Of a stretch of DNA of 64,000 bases, positions 36,062 through 45,126 are shown one piece after another (position 1 is the stretch's first letter; each line of letters starts with the position of its first letter). The position numbers and the translations under genes were made by a program. Origin of the DNA: a beta proteobacterium AAP51 (GTDB taxonomy: Bacteria; Pseudomonadota; Gammaproteobacteria; Burkholderiales; Burkholderiaceae_C). Under the pieces are notes generated by a model that saw only the letters and a list, made by a program, of their open reading frames with translations, was not told the DNA's origin and did not search any database. The stretch spans positions 1 through 64,000 of the forward strand of contig LJHT01000061.1 in assembly GCA_001295905.1 (NCBI GenBank), given 5' to 3'.

Positions 36062-37309
36062 GTGCGCCACCAGGGGCGCGCTCGGCCGGCAGGATGGAAG
36101 AACCTCCTGTTCGGCGCCGCAGCCTGGCTCAGCGGCTTGGGTCTGCTGTTCACCGCGGCAATGGCCTGGGCGCAGACGGCGCCGGCGGCCTCGGCCGTGC
36201 CCTCGGCAGCGCCGGCCCGGGCGCAAGCCCAAGCGGCTTCGGCGCCGCCGCCGCGGCCCTGGCTGCCCATCCCCCGGCTGGGCGGCCGGCTGAGCGCGGC
36301 CGACATCGGCCTGGTCATCAACACCGCCGACCCCTATTCAGTGGCCGTCGGGCGGCACTACATCGCTGCGCGGGGCCTGAAGCCGGCGCAGGTGCTGCGC
36401 CTGCGCCTGCCGACGAAGGCCGTGCTCAGCCGGGAAGAGTTCGAAGCGCTGGCCCAGGCCATCGAGCAGCGTTTCGGGGCCGATGCCCAGGGCCCGCAGC
36501 CGGTAAAGGTGCAGGCGCTGGCGCTGGCCTGGCAGGCGCCGTATGCCGTGGAATGCAACTCGATCACGGGTGCGCTGGCGCTGGGTTTCGACGCCGAGCT
36601 GTGCCGCGACAGCTGCAAGCCCTCGCGCGTGTCGCGCTACTTCAACGCCGCCACCACGCGGCCTTTCACGGCCCTGGGGTGGCGGCCGGCCATGTTGCTG
36701 GCCGCGCCCACGGTGGCGGCCGCCCAGGCCCTGATCGACCGCGGCGTGGCCTCCGACGGCAGCCTGGCCACCTCTGATCGGGAGCCTGTGGCCGCCATGC
36801 TGCTGCTCACCGACGACCCAGCGCGCAGCGTTCGCCGCGTGCTCTACCCCGAGCCCGGGCTGCGCCGCCCCCTGGGCGTGGACCTGCGCATGGTGCCGGC
36901 CGCGGAACTGCCCGCGGCGCGGCGGGTGGTCATGGTCACCACCGGCAGCCTGCAGGTGCCGGCCGTGCCCGCGCCCGACTGGGTGCCCGGCGGCCTGGGC
37001 GACCACCTCACCTCTTATGGCGGCGACCTGCAGGGCACGCACGGCCAGGGCACCGTGCTCGAGTGGATCGCCTCGGGCGCCACCGCCAGCCACGGCAGCG
37101 TGAGCGAGCCCTGCAACCACCTGCAGAAGTTCCCGCACCCGCAGGTGCTGCTGGGCCACTACGTGCAGGGCGCCACGGCGCTGGAGGCCTACTGGAAGAG
37201 CGTGGCCTGGCCGCAGCAGAGCCTGTTCGTTGGCGAGCCGCTGGCGGCCCCGTTCTCGCCGCCGCTGCTGCCCGCCCGCCCCACGCTGCTGGGGCCGACC
37301 CCACCCTGA
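36062..37309 (+). CDS. TIGR03790 family exported protein
   Basis: About 415 residues. A hydrophobic export signal near the N-terminus (LLFGAAAWLSGLGLLFTAAMAWA) is followed by Ala/Pro linker. Family blocks are visible: ADIGLVINTADPYSVAVGRH, IAARGLKPAQVLRLRLP, QALALAWQAPYAVECNSITG, and the C-terminal HGSVSEPCNHLQKFPHPQVL, followed by GHYVQGATALEAYWKSVAWP and SLFVGEPLAAPF. TIGR03790 proteins are exported and uncharacterised. The start is uncertain: GTG 36062 is the nearest in-frame start with a sensible signal peptide, and TTG 36017 is an alternative. Neither has a good ribosome site. Confidence 0.78.
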   Translation: MRHQGRARPAGWKNLLFGAAAWLSGLGLLFTAAMAWAQTAPAASAVPSAAPARAQAQAASAPPPRPWLPIPRLGGRLSAADIGLVINTADPYSVAVGRHYIAARGLKPAQVLRLRLPTKAVLSREEFEALAQAIEQRFGADAQGPQPVKVQALALAWQAPYAVECNSITGALALGFDAELCRDSCKPSRVSRYFNAATTRPFTALGWRPAMLLAAPTVAAAQALIDRGVASDGSLATSDREPVAAMLLLTDDPARSVRRVLYPEPGLRRPLGVDLRMVPAAELPAARRVVMVTTGSLQVPAVPAPDWVPGGLGDHLTSYGGDLQGTHGQGTVLEWIASGATASHGSVSEPCNHLQKFPHPQVLLGHYVQGATALEAYWKSVAWPQQSLFVGEPLAAPFSPPLLPARPTLLGPTPP

Positions 37310-37335
37310 TGCCGGGGCCGCAGCCGCTCGGCCGC

Positions 37336-37364
37336 TGAGCGTGCAGGTCCCTGCACGCCGCTCA
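37336..37364. terminator. Long hairpin between convergent genes
   Basis: GCGTGCAGG (37339-37347) and CCTGCACGC (37350-37358) are perfect complements. The stem extends with TGA and TCA ends past one bulged C. It lies between the convergent TIGR03790 and hpnE genes. There is no T-run. Confidence 0.45.
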
Positions 37365-37373
37365 CGCGGCCCT

Positions 37374-38717
37374 TCAGCGCGATGTCGCTGCGGCGGGCGC
37401 CTGCAGCAACCAGACGGCCGACTGGCCCGCGCGCACCGCACCTTCCAGCGTGGCGGGGTAGGGGCCTTGCACATAGTCGCCGGCTGCCACCAGCCCTGGG
37501 GCGATGGCGGCCGGGGGGCGGTGCAGGCCGGGTACGCACTGGAAGGTGGCGCGCTTTTCGGCCACTACGCGCAGCACCTCGGGCGGCGTGGGCCAGGTGG
37601 CTGCGGGAAAGGCCTCGCGCGCCTGCTGCAGCACGGCAGCGGCGGTGGCTTCCAGGCCGGCTTCCACCCAGGCGCGCGCCCCGCTCACGACGAAGGCGAA
37701 CACCCCGGGGCTGGCACCCAGGGCCTGGTGATCGAAGACGAACTGCGCCGGCGCCTGCGGCCCTTCGGCCAGCGCCATCATCGGTGCGGCCAGGCGCGCG
37801 CCCGGGCAGCGCAGGTAGACGGTGACGATGGGTTCGTAGCGCAAGGCCTGCGCCTGCGCCGCCCACCGCGGTGCGACGTCTTGCGCCAGGCGCGCGGCCT
37901 CTGCGGCGGTGCAGGCCAGCACCACGCCATCGAAGGCTTCACCGTCCACGGCCCAGCGAGGGCCTCGTTCTGAGCCTGGACCTGGGCCTGACCCGGCGTG
38001 CGCTGCCTGGCCTTGGGCGAGTGCGGCCAGGCTCTGCACGCGCCGGCCCAGGTGCAGCGCGGCACCCTGGGCCTGCAGCCAGGCCAGCGCCGGTTGCGGC
38101 AGCAGCGCCCCCAGTGAACGGCGGGGCAGCAGCAGGTCGGCGCCGCCCGCGCCGCCGAACAGCGCGTCCTTCAGCACGCGCAGCAGCACGGCGGCGTCGG
38201 CGGTGGGGGCCGGCGTGTTCAGGGCGGCCACGCACAGCGGGTCGATCATCAGCGCGCGCACCGCCGGCGGCAGCGGGCGGCACAGTTCATCGACCGTGGT
38301 GCCCGGCGCGCAGCGAAAGCCGCTCAGCGCCCAGCCGGCAGCGGCGCGCAGCAGCGCTAGCTTCTCGCGCGGCGTCCAGCCCACCGCGCGTGCCACGCCC
38401 AGGCCGAACACCAGCCAGGCCGGCCCGGCGGGCAGGCGCAGCCCGCGGCCGTCGGGGTAGCGCAGTTCCAGCGGGCGGCGCAGCAGGCCGGCGCCCAGGT
38501 CGGCGCCCACGGTGCGCATCAGCGCCAGGGTTTCGCGGTAGGCGCCGATCAGGATGTGCTGGCCGTTGTCCAGCGCCAGCCCCTCCACCACCAGCTCGCG
38601 CGCGCGGCCGCCGGGCTGCAGCGCCATCTCGAACACCGTGACCGCATGCCCGGCCTGGCTGGCACGCACCGCTGCCGCCAGGCCGGCCCAGCCCGCACCC
38701 ACCACGGCCAGCTTCAT
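37374..38717 (-). CDS. hpnE: Hydroxysqualene dehydroxylase HpnE
   Basis: A 447-residue FAD-dependent amine-oxidase-fold enzyme. The Rossmann motif is VVGAGWAGLAAAVRASQAGH, then VFEMALQPGGRARE, with LDNGQHILIGAYRETLALM, CRPLPPAVRALMIDPLCVAALNT and a C-terminal GLVAAGDYVQGPYPATLEGAVRAG (split family blocks). It reduces hydroxysqualene to squalene, the third step of the HpnCDE route. ATG 38717 is preferred over an upstream in-frame start because it directly precedes the FAD motif. It starts 16 nt after hpnD in the same operon. Confidence 0.93.
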   Translation of the reverse strand: MKLAVVGAGWAGLAAAVRASQAGHAVTVFEMALQPGGRARELVVEGLALDNGQHILIGAYRETLALMRTVGADLGAGLLRRPLELRYPDGRGLRLPAGPAWLVFGLGVARAVGWTPREKLALLRAAAGWALSGFRCAPGTTVDELCRPLPPAVRALMIDPLCVAALNTPAPTADAAVLLRVLKDALFGGAGGADLLLPRRSLGALLPQPALAWLQAQGAALHLGRRVQSLAALAQGQAAHAGSGPGPGSERGPRWAVDGEAFDGVVLACTAAEAARLAQDVAPRWAAQAQALRYEPIVTVYLRCPGARLAAPMMALAEGPQAPAQFVFDHQALGASPGVFAFVVSGARAWVEAGLEATAAAVLQQAREAFPAATWPTPPEVLRVVAEKRATFQCVPGLHRPPAAIAPGLVAAGDYVQGPYPATLEGAVRAGQSAVWLLQAPAAATSR

Positions 38718-38733
38718 GGGCACGCGGCGCGGC

Positions 38734-39582
38734 TCAATGGCCACGCAAGTGGGTGCGCGTGGCAATCCACAGCTTGCGCAGCGGCGTGAGCGAGGTGCGC
38801 TGGTGCAGCACCTGGAAACCCTGGGCTTCGATCTCGCGCAGCAGCGTGCGGTAGATGTTGGCCATCATCAGCCCCGGCTTCTGCGCCGTACGGTCGGCGG
38901 CGGGCAGCTGGGCCAGGGCGTCGTCGTAGGCGGCGTGGGCGCGTTCGGCCTGGAACTTCATCAGCGCGGTGAAACGTTCGCTGTAGCCCCAGGGTGTTTC
39001 GCGTTTCAGGAGTTCGTGGGCCTTGACGTCGAAGCGCTGCAGCTCGTTCACCGGCAGGTAGATGCGGCCGCGGCGGGCGTCGTCACCCACGTCGCGGATG
39101 ATGTTGGTCAGCTGCATGGCCAGGCCCAGGCGGTGGGCGTAGGTGGTGGTGGCCTCGGCCGTGCGGCCGAAGATGTTTGCCGCCACCTCGCCCACCACGC
39201 CCGCCACCAGGTGGCAATAGCGCTGCAGGCCGGGGTAATCGAGGAAACGGGTCTGGTCGAGGTCGGTCTGGCAGCCTTCGATGACGGCCTGCAGATGCGC
39301 TTCCTGGATGCCGTAGTCGGCCGCCAGCGGCAGCAGCGCCTGCATCACCGGGTGGCTGGGCTGGCCGGCATAGGCGCTGGTGACCTCGCGGCGCCACCAG
39401 GCCAGCTTGGCGGCGGCGACGCTGGGGTCGCTGACCTCGTCGACGACATCGTCCACTTCGCGGCAGAAGGCGTAGAAGGCCGTGATGGCGGCGCGGCGCG
39501 GCGGCGGCAGGAAGAGAAAGGCGTAATAGAACGAAGAGCCGCTCTTCGCGGCCTTGTCCTGCACGTACTGTTGCGGCGTCAT
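38734..39582 (-). CDS. hpnD: Presqualene diphosphate synthase HpnD
   Basis: A 282-residue trans-isoprenyl diphosphate synthase of the squalene/phytoene synthase family. The first Asp motif is FCREVDDVVDEVSD and the second is IIRDVGDDARRGRIYLP. It has GVVGEVAANIFG and the YYAFLFLPPPRRAAITAFYAF opening, typical of HpnD. It condenses two farnesyl diphosphates to presqualene diphosphate. ATG 39582 (MTPQQYVQDKAAKSG) matches HpnD N-termini. It is the middle gene of hpnCDE. Confidence 0.94.
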   Translation of the reverse strand: MTPQQYVQDKAAKSGSSFYYAFLFLPPPRRAAITAFYAFCREVDDVVDEVSDPSVAAAKLAWWRREVTSAYAGQPSHPVMQALLPLAADYGIQEAHLQAVIEGCQTDLDQTRFLDYPGLQRYCHLVAGVVGEVAANIFGRTAEATTTYAHRLGLAMQLTNIIRDVGDDARRGRIYLPVNELQRFDVKAHELLKRETPWGYSERFTALMKFQAERAHAAYDDALAQLPAADRTAQKPGLMMANIYRTLLREIEAQGFQVLHQRTSLTPLRKLWIATRTHLRGH

Positions 39583-39601
39583 GGCAAGGTCGGGCCGGGC
39601 G

Positions 39602-40435
39602 TCAGCGCAGGCTGTCCGGCATGCGCCAGGCACGCCACACCAGCAAGGGCAGGTCGGCCAGGCCCAGCTTGGGGCGGTGGGCGAGGGCGGCGTATTTCAT
39701 CGCTTCGATTTTCTCCAGGATGCGCAGGCCGCCTTGCACCACCAGGCGCAATTCCCAGCCGGCCCGTCCGGGCACGCGCAGGGCCAGGGGCGCGCCCTGG
39801 CGCATCAGCGTGCGCGCCCAGGCGCACAGCGCTGCCACCAGCACGCGCGAGCGGGCGCTGTCGGTGGCCGCGGTCAGTTCGGCGCGGCTGACGCGGTGGT
39901 GCAGCAGGTCGGCCTCGGGCACGTAGCAGCGGCCGCGCGGGCCGTCGATGCTGAGGTCTTGCCAGAAGTTGATGAGCTGCAGTGCGCTGCAGATGGCATC
40001 GGCCTGCTGCAGCGAGCGTGCGTCGTGCACGGCATACAGGTGCAGGAGCAGCCGGCCGATGGGGTTGGCCGAGCGGCGGCAGTAATCGAGCACGGCCTCG
40101 CGGTGCGGGTAGGGCGGGTTGCGAACGTCCTGCTCGAAGGCGTCGAGCAGGTCGTGCAGCAACTGCGGCGGTAAGCGGTGTTCGCGGGTGCGCGCGGCCA
40201 GCGGCTCGAAGACGCGGCGCCAGCGCGCGGCCACCGGTGCGCCGGCCACGGCGGCTTCGAGGTCGGCGCGGTAGGCGGCCAGGTCGGCCAGGCGGTCGGC
40301 GGTGGAGGCATCGCCTTCGTCGGCGATGTCGTCGGCGGTGCGCGCGAAGTGGTAGATGGCCACGACGGCCGGCCGCAGCGCCGGCGGGCACAGAAAAGAC
40401 GCGACCGGGAAGTTCTCGTAGTGGTTGACGCTCAC
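39602..40435 (-). CDS. hpnC: Hydroxysqualene synthase HpnC
   Basis: A 277-residue member of the squalene/phytoene synthase family. It starts MSVNHYENFPVASFLCPPAL, the HpnC signature opening. Asp motifs are ARTADDIADEGDAS and NFWQDLSIDGPRGRCYVP, and NPIGRLLLHLYAVHD is conserved. It converts presqualene diphosphate to hydroxysqualene. It is the first gene of the operon, 19 nt before hpnD, and divergent from the RND adaptor gene. No squalene-hopene cyclase gene is in the window. Confidence 0.94.
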   Translation of the reverse strand: MSVNHYENFPVASFLCPPALRPAVVAIYHFARTADDIADEGDASTADRLADLAAYRADLEAAVAGAPVAARWRRVFEPLAARTREHRLPPQLLHDLLDAFEQDVRNPPYPHREAVLDYCRRSANPIGRLLLHLYAVHDARSLQQADAICSALQLINFWQDLSIDGPRGRCYVPEADLLHHRVSRAELTAATDSARSRVLVAALCAWARTLMRQGAPLALRVPGRAGWELRLVVQGGLRILEKIEAMKYAALAHRPKLGLADLPLLVWRAWRMPDSLR

Positions 40436-40485
40436 TGCCTGATTCTCGCCATTCCTGAGCAGGCGCCGGCCGTCGGCCTGGGCGA

Positions 40486-40529
40486 TTGACAGCCGCTTCA
40501 GCCAGCCTCTACATTACTGACCGGTCAGT
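40486..40529 (+). promoter_or_regulatory. RND operon promoter with TetR-type operator
   Basis: Consensus -35 TTGACA (40486-40491), an 18-nt spacer and -10 TACATT (40510-40515). The perfect 14-bp palindrome ACTGACCGGTCAGT (40516-40529) follows immediately, covering the expected start site. Such palindromes are typical TetR/AcrR-family operators of efflux pumps. No TetR gene is in the window. Confidence 0.75.
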
Positions 40530-40586
40530 CATTAACAACGCCTGCGGGGTGCCTCCCTGCGGCCCGCTGCCCCAGGGGCTTACCCG

Positions 40587-41744
40587 ATGAAGAAGCTTTT
40601 CGATGTGCGCCCTTGGGCCACCGCCGTCACTTTGCTGCTGGTGGCGGGCTTGGTGGCCTGCTCACGTCCGGCGCCTGCGCCTGAGCCCGTGCGCGCGGTG
40701 CGCACCCTCACCGTCAGCAGCGAAAGCGCTGGCGGCGTTCACGAATATGCAGCCGAACTGCGCGCCCGCACGGAAACACGCCTGGGTTTCCGCGTCGGGG
40801 GCAAGATGGTCGCGCGGCCCGCGGAAGTGGGCCAGCGTGTGCGCGCCGGCCAGGTGCTGGCGCAGCTGGATGCCTCCGACCTGAAGCTGGGCCAGGAAGC
40901 CGCGCAAGCCGCCGCCAGGGCGGCACAGACGCAATTCGACCTGGCGTCGGCCGAGTTCAAGCGTTTCCAGGAGCTGCGCGCCCAGGGCTTCATCAGCAGC
41001 CAGGAACTCGAGCGCCGCGAAGCCACGCTGAAGGCGCAGCGCGCCCAGCTCGACCAGGCCCTCGCGCAGGCGCGCGTGCAAGGCAACCAGGCGGGCTATG
41101 CCACCCTGGTGGCCACGGCGGCCGGCGTGGTCACCGCCACCGAGGCAGAAGTGGGTGCCGTGCTCGCCGCCGGCACACCGGTGCTGCGCCTGGCCCACGA
41201 CGGCCCGCGTGACGCCGTGTTCGCCGTGCCGGAAGACGGCGTGGCTGCCATGCGTGCGCTGCTGGGCCAGCGCGGCGCGCTGCAGGTGCGGGCCTGGGCC
41301 AGCAGCACCCTGCTGCCGGCCACCGTGCGCGAAGTGGCTGCTGCGGCCGACCCCGTGACCCGCACCTTCCTCGTGAAGGCCGATGTGGCCAACGCCACTG
41401 CCGGCAACACCACGCTGCAGCTGGGGCAGACGGTCACGGTGCTGGCGGCACTGCCGCGCATGGAAGGCATCACGCGGCTGCCGTTGTCGGCGGTGACCCA
41501 GCAGCAAGGCGTCACCGCGGTGTGGGTGCTGGACCCGGCCACGATGACTGTGAAGGTGCAGCCCATCACGGTGGCCGGCGCCGATGGCAACACGGTGGTG
41601 GTGGCCGCAGGGCTGCAACCTGGCCAGCAGGTGGTGACCGCCGGCGTGCACGTGCTGACGCCGGGCCAGAAGGTGAAGCTCTACGGGCGGAATGCAACGC
41701 CTCCAGCCACGCCGCAGGCGGCCGCTGCCGCGGCCAGCCGCTGA
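40587..41744 (+). CDS. RND efflux periplasmic adaptor (membrane fusion) lipoprotein
   Basis: A 385-residue protein with a lipoprotein signal (VTLLLVAGLVAC, then SRPAP). The split lipoyl/barrel-sandwich halves are LGFRVGGKMVARPAEVGQRV and ATAAGVVTATEAEVGAVLAAG. A coiled-coil hairpin sits between them (about residues 100-160, QELRAQGFISSQELERREAT). Beta-barrel and membrane-proximal domains follow. It links an inner-membrane RND pump to an outer-membrane channel. It is first in a two-gene operon. The pump substrate is unknown. Confidence 0.92.
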   Translation: MKKLFDVRPWATAVTLLLVAGLVACSRPAPAPEPVRAVRTLTVSSESAGGVHEYAAELRARTETRLGFRVGGKMVARPAEVGQRVRAGQVLAQLDASDLKLGQEAAQAAARAAQTQFDLASAEFKRFQELRAQGFISSQELERREATLKAQRAQLDQALAQARVQGNQAGYATLVATAAGVVTATEAEVGAVLAAGTPVLRLAHDGPRDAVFAVPEDGVAAMRALLGQRGALQVRAWASSTLLPATVREVAAAADPVTRTFLVKADVANATAGNTTLQLGQTVTVLAALPRMEGITRLPLSAVTQQQGVTAVWVLDPATMTVKVQPITVAGADGNTVVVAAGLQPGQQVVTAGVHVLTPGQKVKLYGRNATPPATPQAAAAAASR

Positions 41745-41759
41745 ACACGGGTGCCCGCG

Positions 41760-44700
41760 ATGGAAACCGCCACCCCCGCCGAAGGCCAGCGCACCTCGCG
41801 CTTCAACATCTCGCGCTGGGCGCTGGAGCACCCGGCCCTCACGCGCTACCTCATGGTGGTGCTGCTGGTGCTGGGCACGGCCGCCTACTTCCAGCTCGGG
41901 CAGGACGAGGACCCGCCCTTCACCTTCCGCGCCATGGTGGTGCAGGCCTTCTGGCCCGGCGCCAGCGCGCTGCAGATGGCCGAGCAGGTCACCGACAAGA
42001 TCGAGAAGTCGCTGCAGGAAGTGCCCTATGCCGACAAGATCCGCAGCTACACCAAGCCGGGCGAATCGCTCACCATCCTGCAGCTGAAGGACTCGTCGCC
42101 GCCGCAAGAGGTGCCCCAAAGCTGGTACCAGGCGCGCAAGCGCATCGCCGACATGCGCAACACGTTGCCGGCCGGCGTCATCGGACCGGTGTTCAACGAC
42201 GACTTCGGCGACGTCTACGGCTCCATCTTCGCCCTCAGCGCCGACGGCTTCAGCCGAGAAGAGCTGCGTGTCTACAGCGAACGCGTGCGCCAGCGCCTGC
42301 TGCGCGTGCCCGACGTGGCGAAGGTGGAGATCTTCGGCGCCCAGGCCGAAAAGGTGTTCATCGAGATCTCGCAGAAGCGCCTGGCCCAGCTGGGGCTGGA
42401 CTTCAGCCAGGTCATCGCGCAGATCGGCAGCCAGAACGCCGTGGAAGGCGCCGGCGTGATGAACACCGGCCCCGAAAACCTGCAGGTGCGCGTGGGCGGC
42501 CAGTTCAACTCGGTGGAAGAGCTCGAGCGCCTGCCCATCCGCGGCGTGAACCCTGCCACGGGGCAGGCCAGCACGCTGCGGCTGGCCGACATCGCTGAAG
42601 TGAAGCGCGCCTATGTCGACCCGCCCAGCACCAAGGTGCGCCACCAGGGGCAGGAGGTCATCGCGCTGGGGGTCTCGATGGCCAAGGGCGGCGACATCAT
42701 CGCCCTGGGCAAGGCGCTGCGCGTGGCCGTGGCCGAGGCGCAGCAAGAGCTGCCGCTGGGCATCACCGTGGCGCAGGTGCAGGACCAGCCGGCCGCGGTG
42801 TCGCGGTCGGTGAACGAATTCGTGCAGGTGCTGATCGAGGCCATCGTCATCGTGCTGGCGGTCAGCTTCATCAGCCTGGGGCTGCACACGAAGCCCCTGC
42901 GCATCGACATCTGGCCGGGCCTGGTGGTGGGCATCACCATCCCGCTGGTGCTGGCCATCACCTTCGTGACGATGTTCTATTGGGGCGTGGGGCTGCACAA
43001 GATCAGCCTGGGCAGCCTGATCATCGCCCTGGGCCTGCTCGTGGACGACGCCATCATTGCCGTGGAGATGATGGTGCGCAAGCTGGAGGAGGGCTACGAC
43101 CGCGCCCGCGCCGCCACCTTCACCTATGAACTGGTGGCCATGCCCATGCTTACGGGCACGCTCATCACGGCCGCGGGCTTCCTGCCCATCGGCCTGGCCA
43201 AGAGCGTGACGGGCGAGTACACCTTCGCCATCTTCGCCGTGACGGCGGCGGCGCTGGTCATCTCGTGGGTGGTCTCGGTGTACTTCGTGCCCTATCTGGG
43301 CTGGAAGCTGCTGCGCACGCGCAAGCACGCCGAAGGCCAGCCGCATGAAGACGAGCTGTACGACACACCCTTCTACTCGCGCTTCAGGCGCCTGGTGAAC
43401 TGGTGCGTGCAGCACCGCTGGGTAACCATCGGTCTCACCGTGGCCAGCTTCGCCCTGGGCATCGCGGGCATGGGCCAGGTGCAGCAGCAGTTTTTCCCTG
43501 ATTCCAGCCGGCCCGAACTCATCGTCGACCTCTGGCTGCCCGAAGGTTCCACCGTGCAACAGAGCGATGCCATCGCGCAGCGCTTCGAGGCGCGCATGAT
43601 GAAGGAGCCCGGCGTCAGCAGCGTCACCACCTGGGTGGGCAGCGGCGTGCCGCGCTTTTATCTGCCGCTGGACCAGGTGTTCCCGCAAAGCAACGTCAGC
43701 CAGGCCATCGTGCTGCCCAAGAGTCTGAAGGAGCGCGAGGCGCTGCGCCTGCGCCTGCCGGAGCTGCTGGCCACCGAATTCCCCGAGGCGCGCGGCCGCG
43801 TGAAGCTGCTGCCCAATGGGCCGCCGGTGCCTTACCCGGTGCAGTTCCGCGTGGTGGGCATCGAGGCTGCCGAGGTGCGGCAATGGGCCGACCAGGCCAA
43901 GGAGGTGCTGCGCGCCAACCCCAGCATGCGCGGCGTGAACGACAACTGGAACCAGCCGGTGAAGGTGCTGCGCCTGAACATCGACCAGGACAAGGCGCGG
44001 GCGCTTGGCGTCACCAGCCAGGCCGTGGCCCAGGCTTCGCGCACCATCCTGAGCGGCAGCACGGTGGGCCAGTATCGCGAGGGCGACAAGCTCATCGACA
44101 TCGTGCTGCGCCAGCCCGCCGACGAGCGCAACGCCATCACCGACCTGGGCAATGCCTACCTGCCCACCAGCAGCGGCCGATCCATCCCCTTGACCCAGGT
44201 GGCCAAGGTCGACTTCACCTGGGAGCCCGGCGTGCTGTGGCGGGAGGGGCGCAGTTTCGCCGTCACCATCCAGGGCGACGTGGTGGAAGGCGTGCAAGGC
44301 CCCACCGTCACGGCGCAGGTGTGGCCGCAACTGCAGAAGCTGGCCGCCACCATGCCGCCCGGCTACCGCATCGAGGTGGCCGGCGCGGTGGAAGAAAGCA
44401 GCAAGGGCCAGGGTTCGCTGCTGGCCAACCTGCCGCTGATGGTCTTCATCATCTTCACGCTGCTGATGCTGCAACTGCAGAGCTTCAGCCGCTCGCTGCT
44501 GGTGTTCCTGACCGGGCCGCTGGGCATCATCGGCGTGGCGGCGGCACTGCTGATCCTGAACCGGCCCTTCGGCTTCGTGGCCTTGCTGGGGGTGATCGCG
44601 CTGATGGGCATGATCATGCGTAACTCGGTCATCCTCATCGACCAGATCGAGCAAGACCGCCGGCGCGGCGTGGCCGCCTGGGACGCCGTCGTCGAAGCCG

Positions 44701-44933
44701 CCGTGCGGCGCTTCCGGCCCATCGTGCTGACGGCGGCAGCGGCGGTGCTGGCGATGATTCCGCTGTCGCGCAGCGTGTTCTGGGGGCCGATGGCGGTGGC
44801 CATCATGGGCGGCTTGATCGTGGCCACGGCGCTGACGCTGCTGGCCCTGCCCGCCATGTACGCGGCATGGTTCCGGGTGAAGCGGGAAGGGCCGCAGGGC
44901 GGCGCGCCGGGCGAGGTGGCTGGGGCAGGATAA
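41760..44933 (+). CDS. RND efflux transporter permease subunit
   Basis: A 1057-residue inner-membrane pump with the RND layout of 12 helices and two large periplasmic loops. The helix-4 proton-relay motif is LGLLVDDAIIAVEMM with paired Asp. The second-half counterpart is ALMGMIMRNSVILIDQIEQD. RFRPIVLTAAAAVLAMIPLS and WGPMAVAIMGGLIVATALTLL are also conserved. It exports drugs or other amphiphiles by proton antiport. ATG 41760 is chosen over GTG 41751 three codons upstream. It starts 15 nt after the adaptor gene. No outer-membrane TolC-like gene follows, so the pump must borrow one. Confidence 0.93.
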   Translation: METATPAEGQRTSRFNISRWALEHPALTRYLMVVLLVLGTAAYFQLGQDEDPPFTFRAMVVQAFWPGASALQMAEQVTDKIEKSLQEVPYADKIRSYTKPGESLTILQLKDSSPPQEVPQSWYQARKRIADMRNTLPAGVIGPVFNDDFGDVYGSIFALSADGFSREELRVYSERVRQRLLRVPDVAKVEIFGAQAEKVFIEISQKRLAQLGLDFSQVIAQIGSQNAVEGAGVMNTGPENLQVRVGGQFNSVEELERLPIRGVNPATGQASTLRLADIAEVKRAYVDPPSTKVRHQGQEVIALGVSMAKGGDIIALGKALRVAVAEAQQELPLGITVAQVQDQPAAVSRSVNEFVQVLIEAIVIVLAVSFISLGLHTKPLRIDIWPGLVVGITIPLVLAITFVTMFYWGVGLHKISLGSLIIALGLLVDDAIIAVEMMVRKLEEGYDRARAATFTYELVAMPMLTGTLITAAGFLPIGLAKSVTGEYTFAIFAVTAAALVISWVVSVYFVPYLGWKLLRTRKHAEGQPHEDELYDTPFYSRFRRLVNWCVQHRWVTIGLTVASFALGIAGMGQVQQQFFPDSSRPELIVDLWLPEGSTVQQSDAIAQRFEARMMKEPGVSSVTTWVGSGVPRFYLPLDQVFPQSNVSQAIVLPKSLKEREALRLRLPELLATEFPEARGRVKLLPNGPPVPYPVQFRVVGIEAAEVRQWADQAKEVLRANPSMRGVNDNWNQPVKVLRLNIDQDKARALGVTSQAVAQASRTILSGSTVGQYREGDKLIDIVLRQPADERNAITDLGNAYLPTSSGRSIPLTQVAKVDFTWEPGVLWREGRSFAVTIQGDVVEGVQGPTVTAQVWPQLQKLAATMPPGYRIEVAGAVEESSKGQGSLLANLPLMVFIIFTLLMLQLQSFSRSLLVFLTGPLGIIGVAAALLILNRPFGFVALLGVIALMGMIMRNSVILIDQIEQDRRRGVAAWDAVVEAAVRRFRPIVLTAAAAVLAMIPLSRSVFWGPMAVAIMGGLIVATALTLLALPAMYAAWFRVKREGPQGGAPGEVAGAG

Positions 44934-44966
44934 ACTCGCGGGTTTGCCGCTGGTCGGCACACACCT

Positions 44967-45053
44967 GCGCGGGTGGCGAAATTGGTAGACGCACCAGGTT
45001 TAGGTCCTGACGCCTTCACGGGTGTGCGGGTTCGAGTCCCGCCCCGCGCACCA
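44967..45053 (+). tRNA. tRNA-Leu (anticodon TAG)
   Basis: An 87-nt type II tRNA with encoded CCA. Acceptor arms GCGCGGG/CCCGCGC pair perfectly. The anticodon loop is TTTAGGT in CAGG...CCTG, and the T-arm is GCGGG TTCGAGT CCCGC. A long variable arm is present. It directly precedes tig. Confidence 0.95.
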
Positions 45054-45126
45054 CAGCCTTGAACGACAGCGGCACTCCGTGCCCCCAGATTTTCCGCCCT
45101 TCACCCAGAACAGAAGCGAAGACACC

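Noticed and set aside
40662-44960. A 1432-codon open frame antisense to the RND genes, with similar frames antisense to etfBA-dehydrogenase (52528-55569) and sucA (58941-61994)
   Set aside because: They are His/Gly/Ala/Val-rich shadows of confident genes, an effect of GC bias removing stop codons on the opposite strand.
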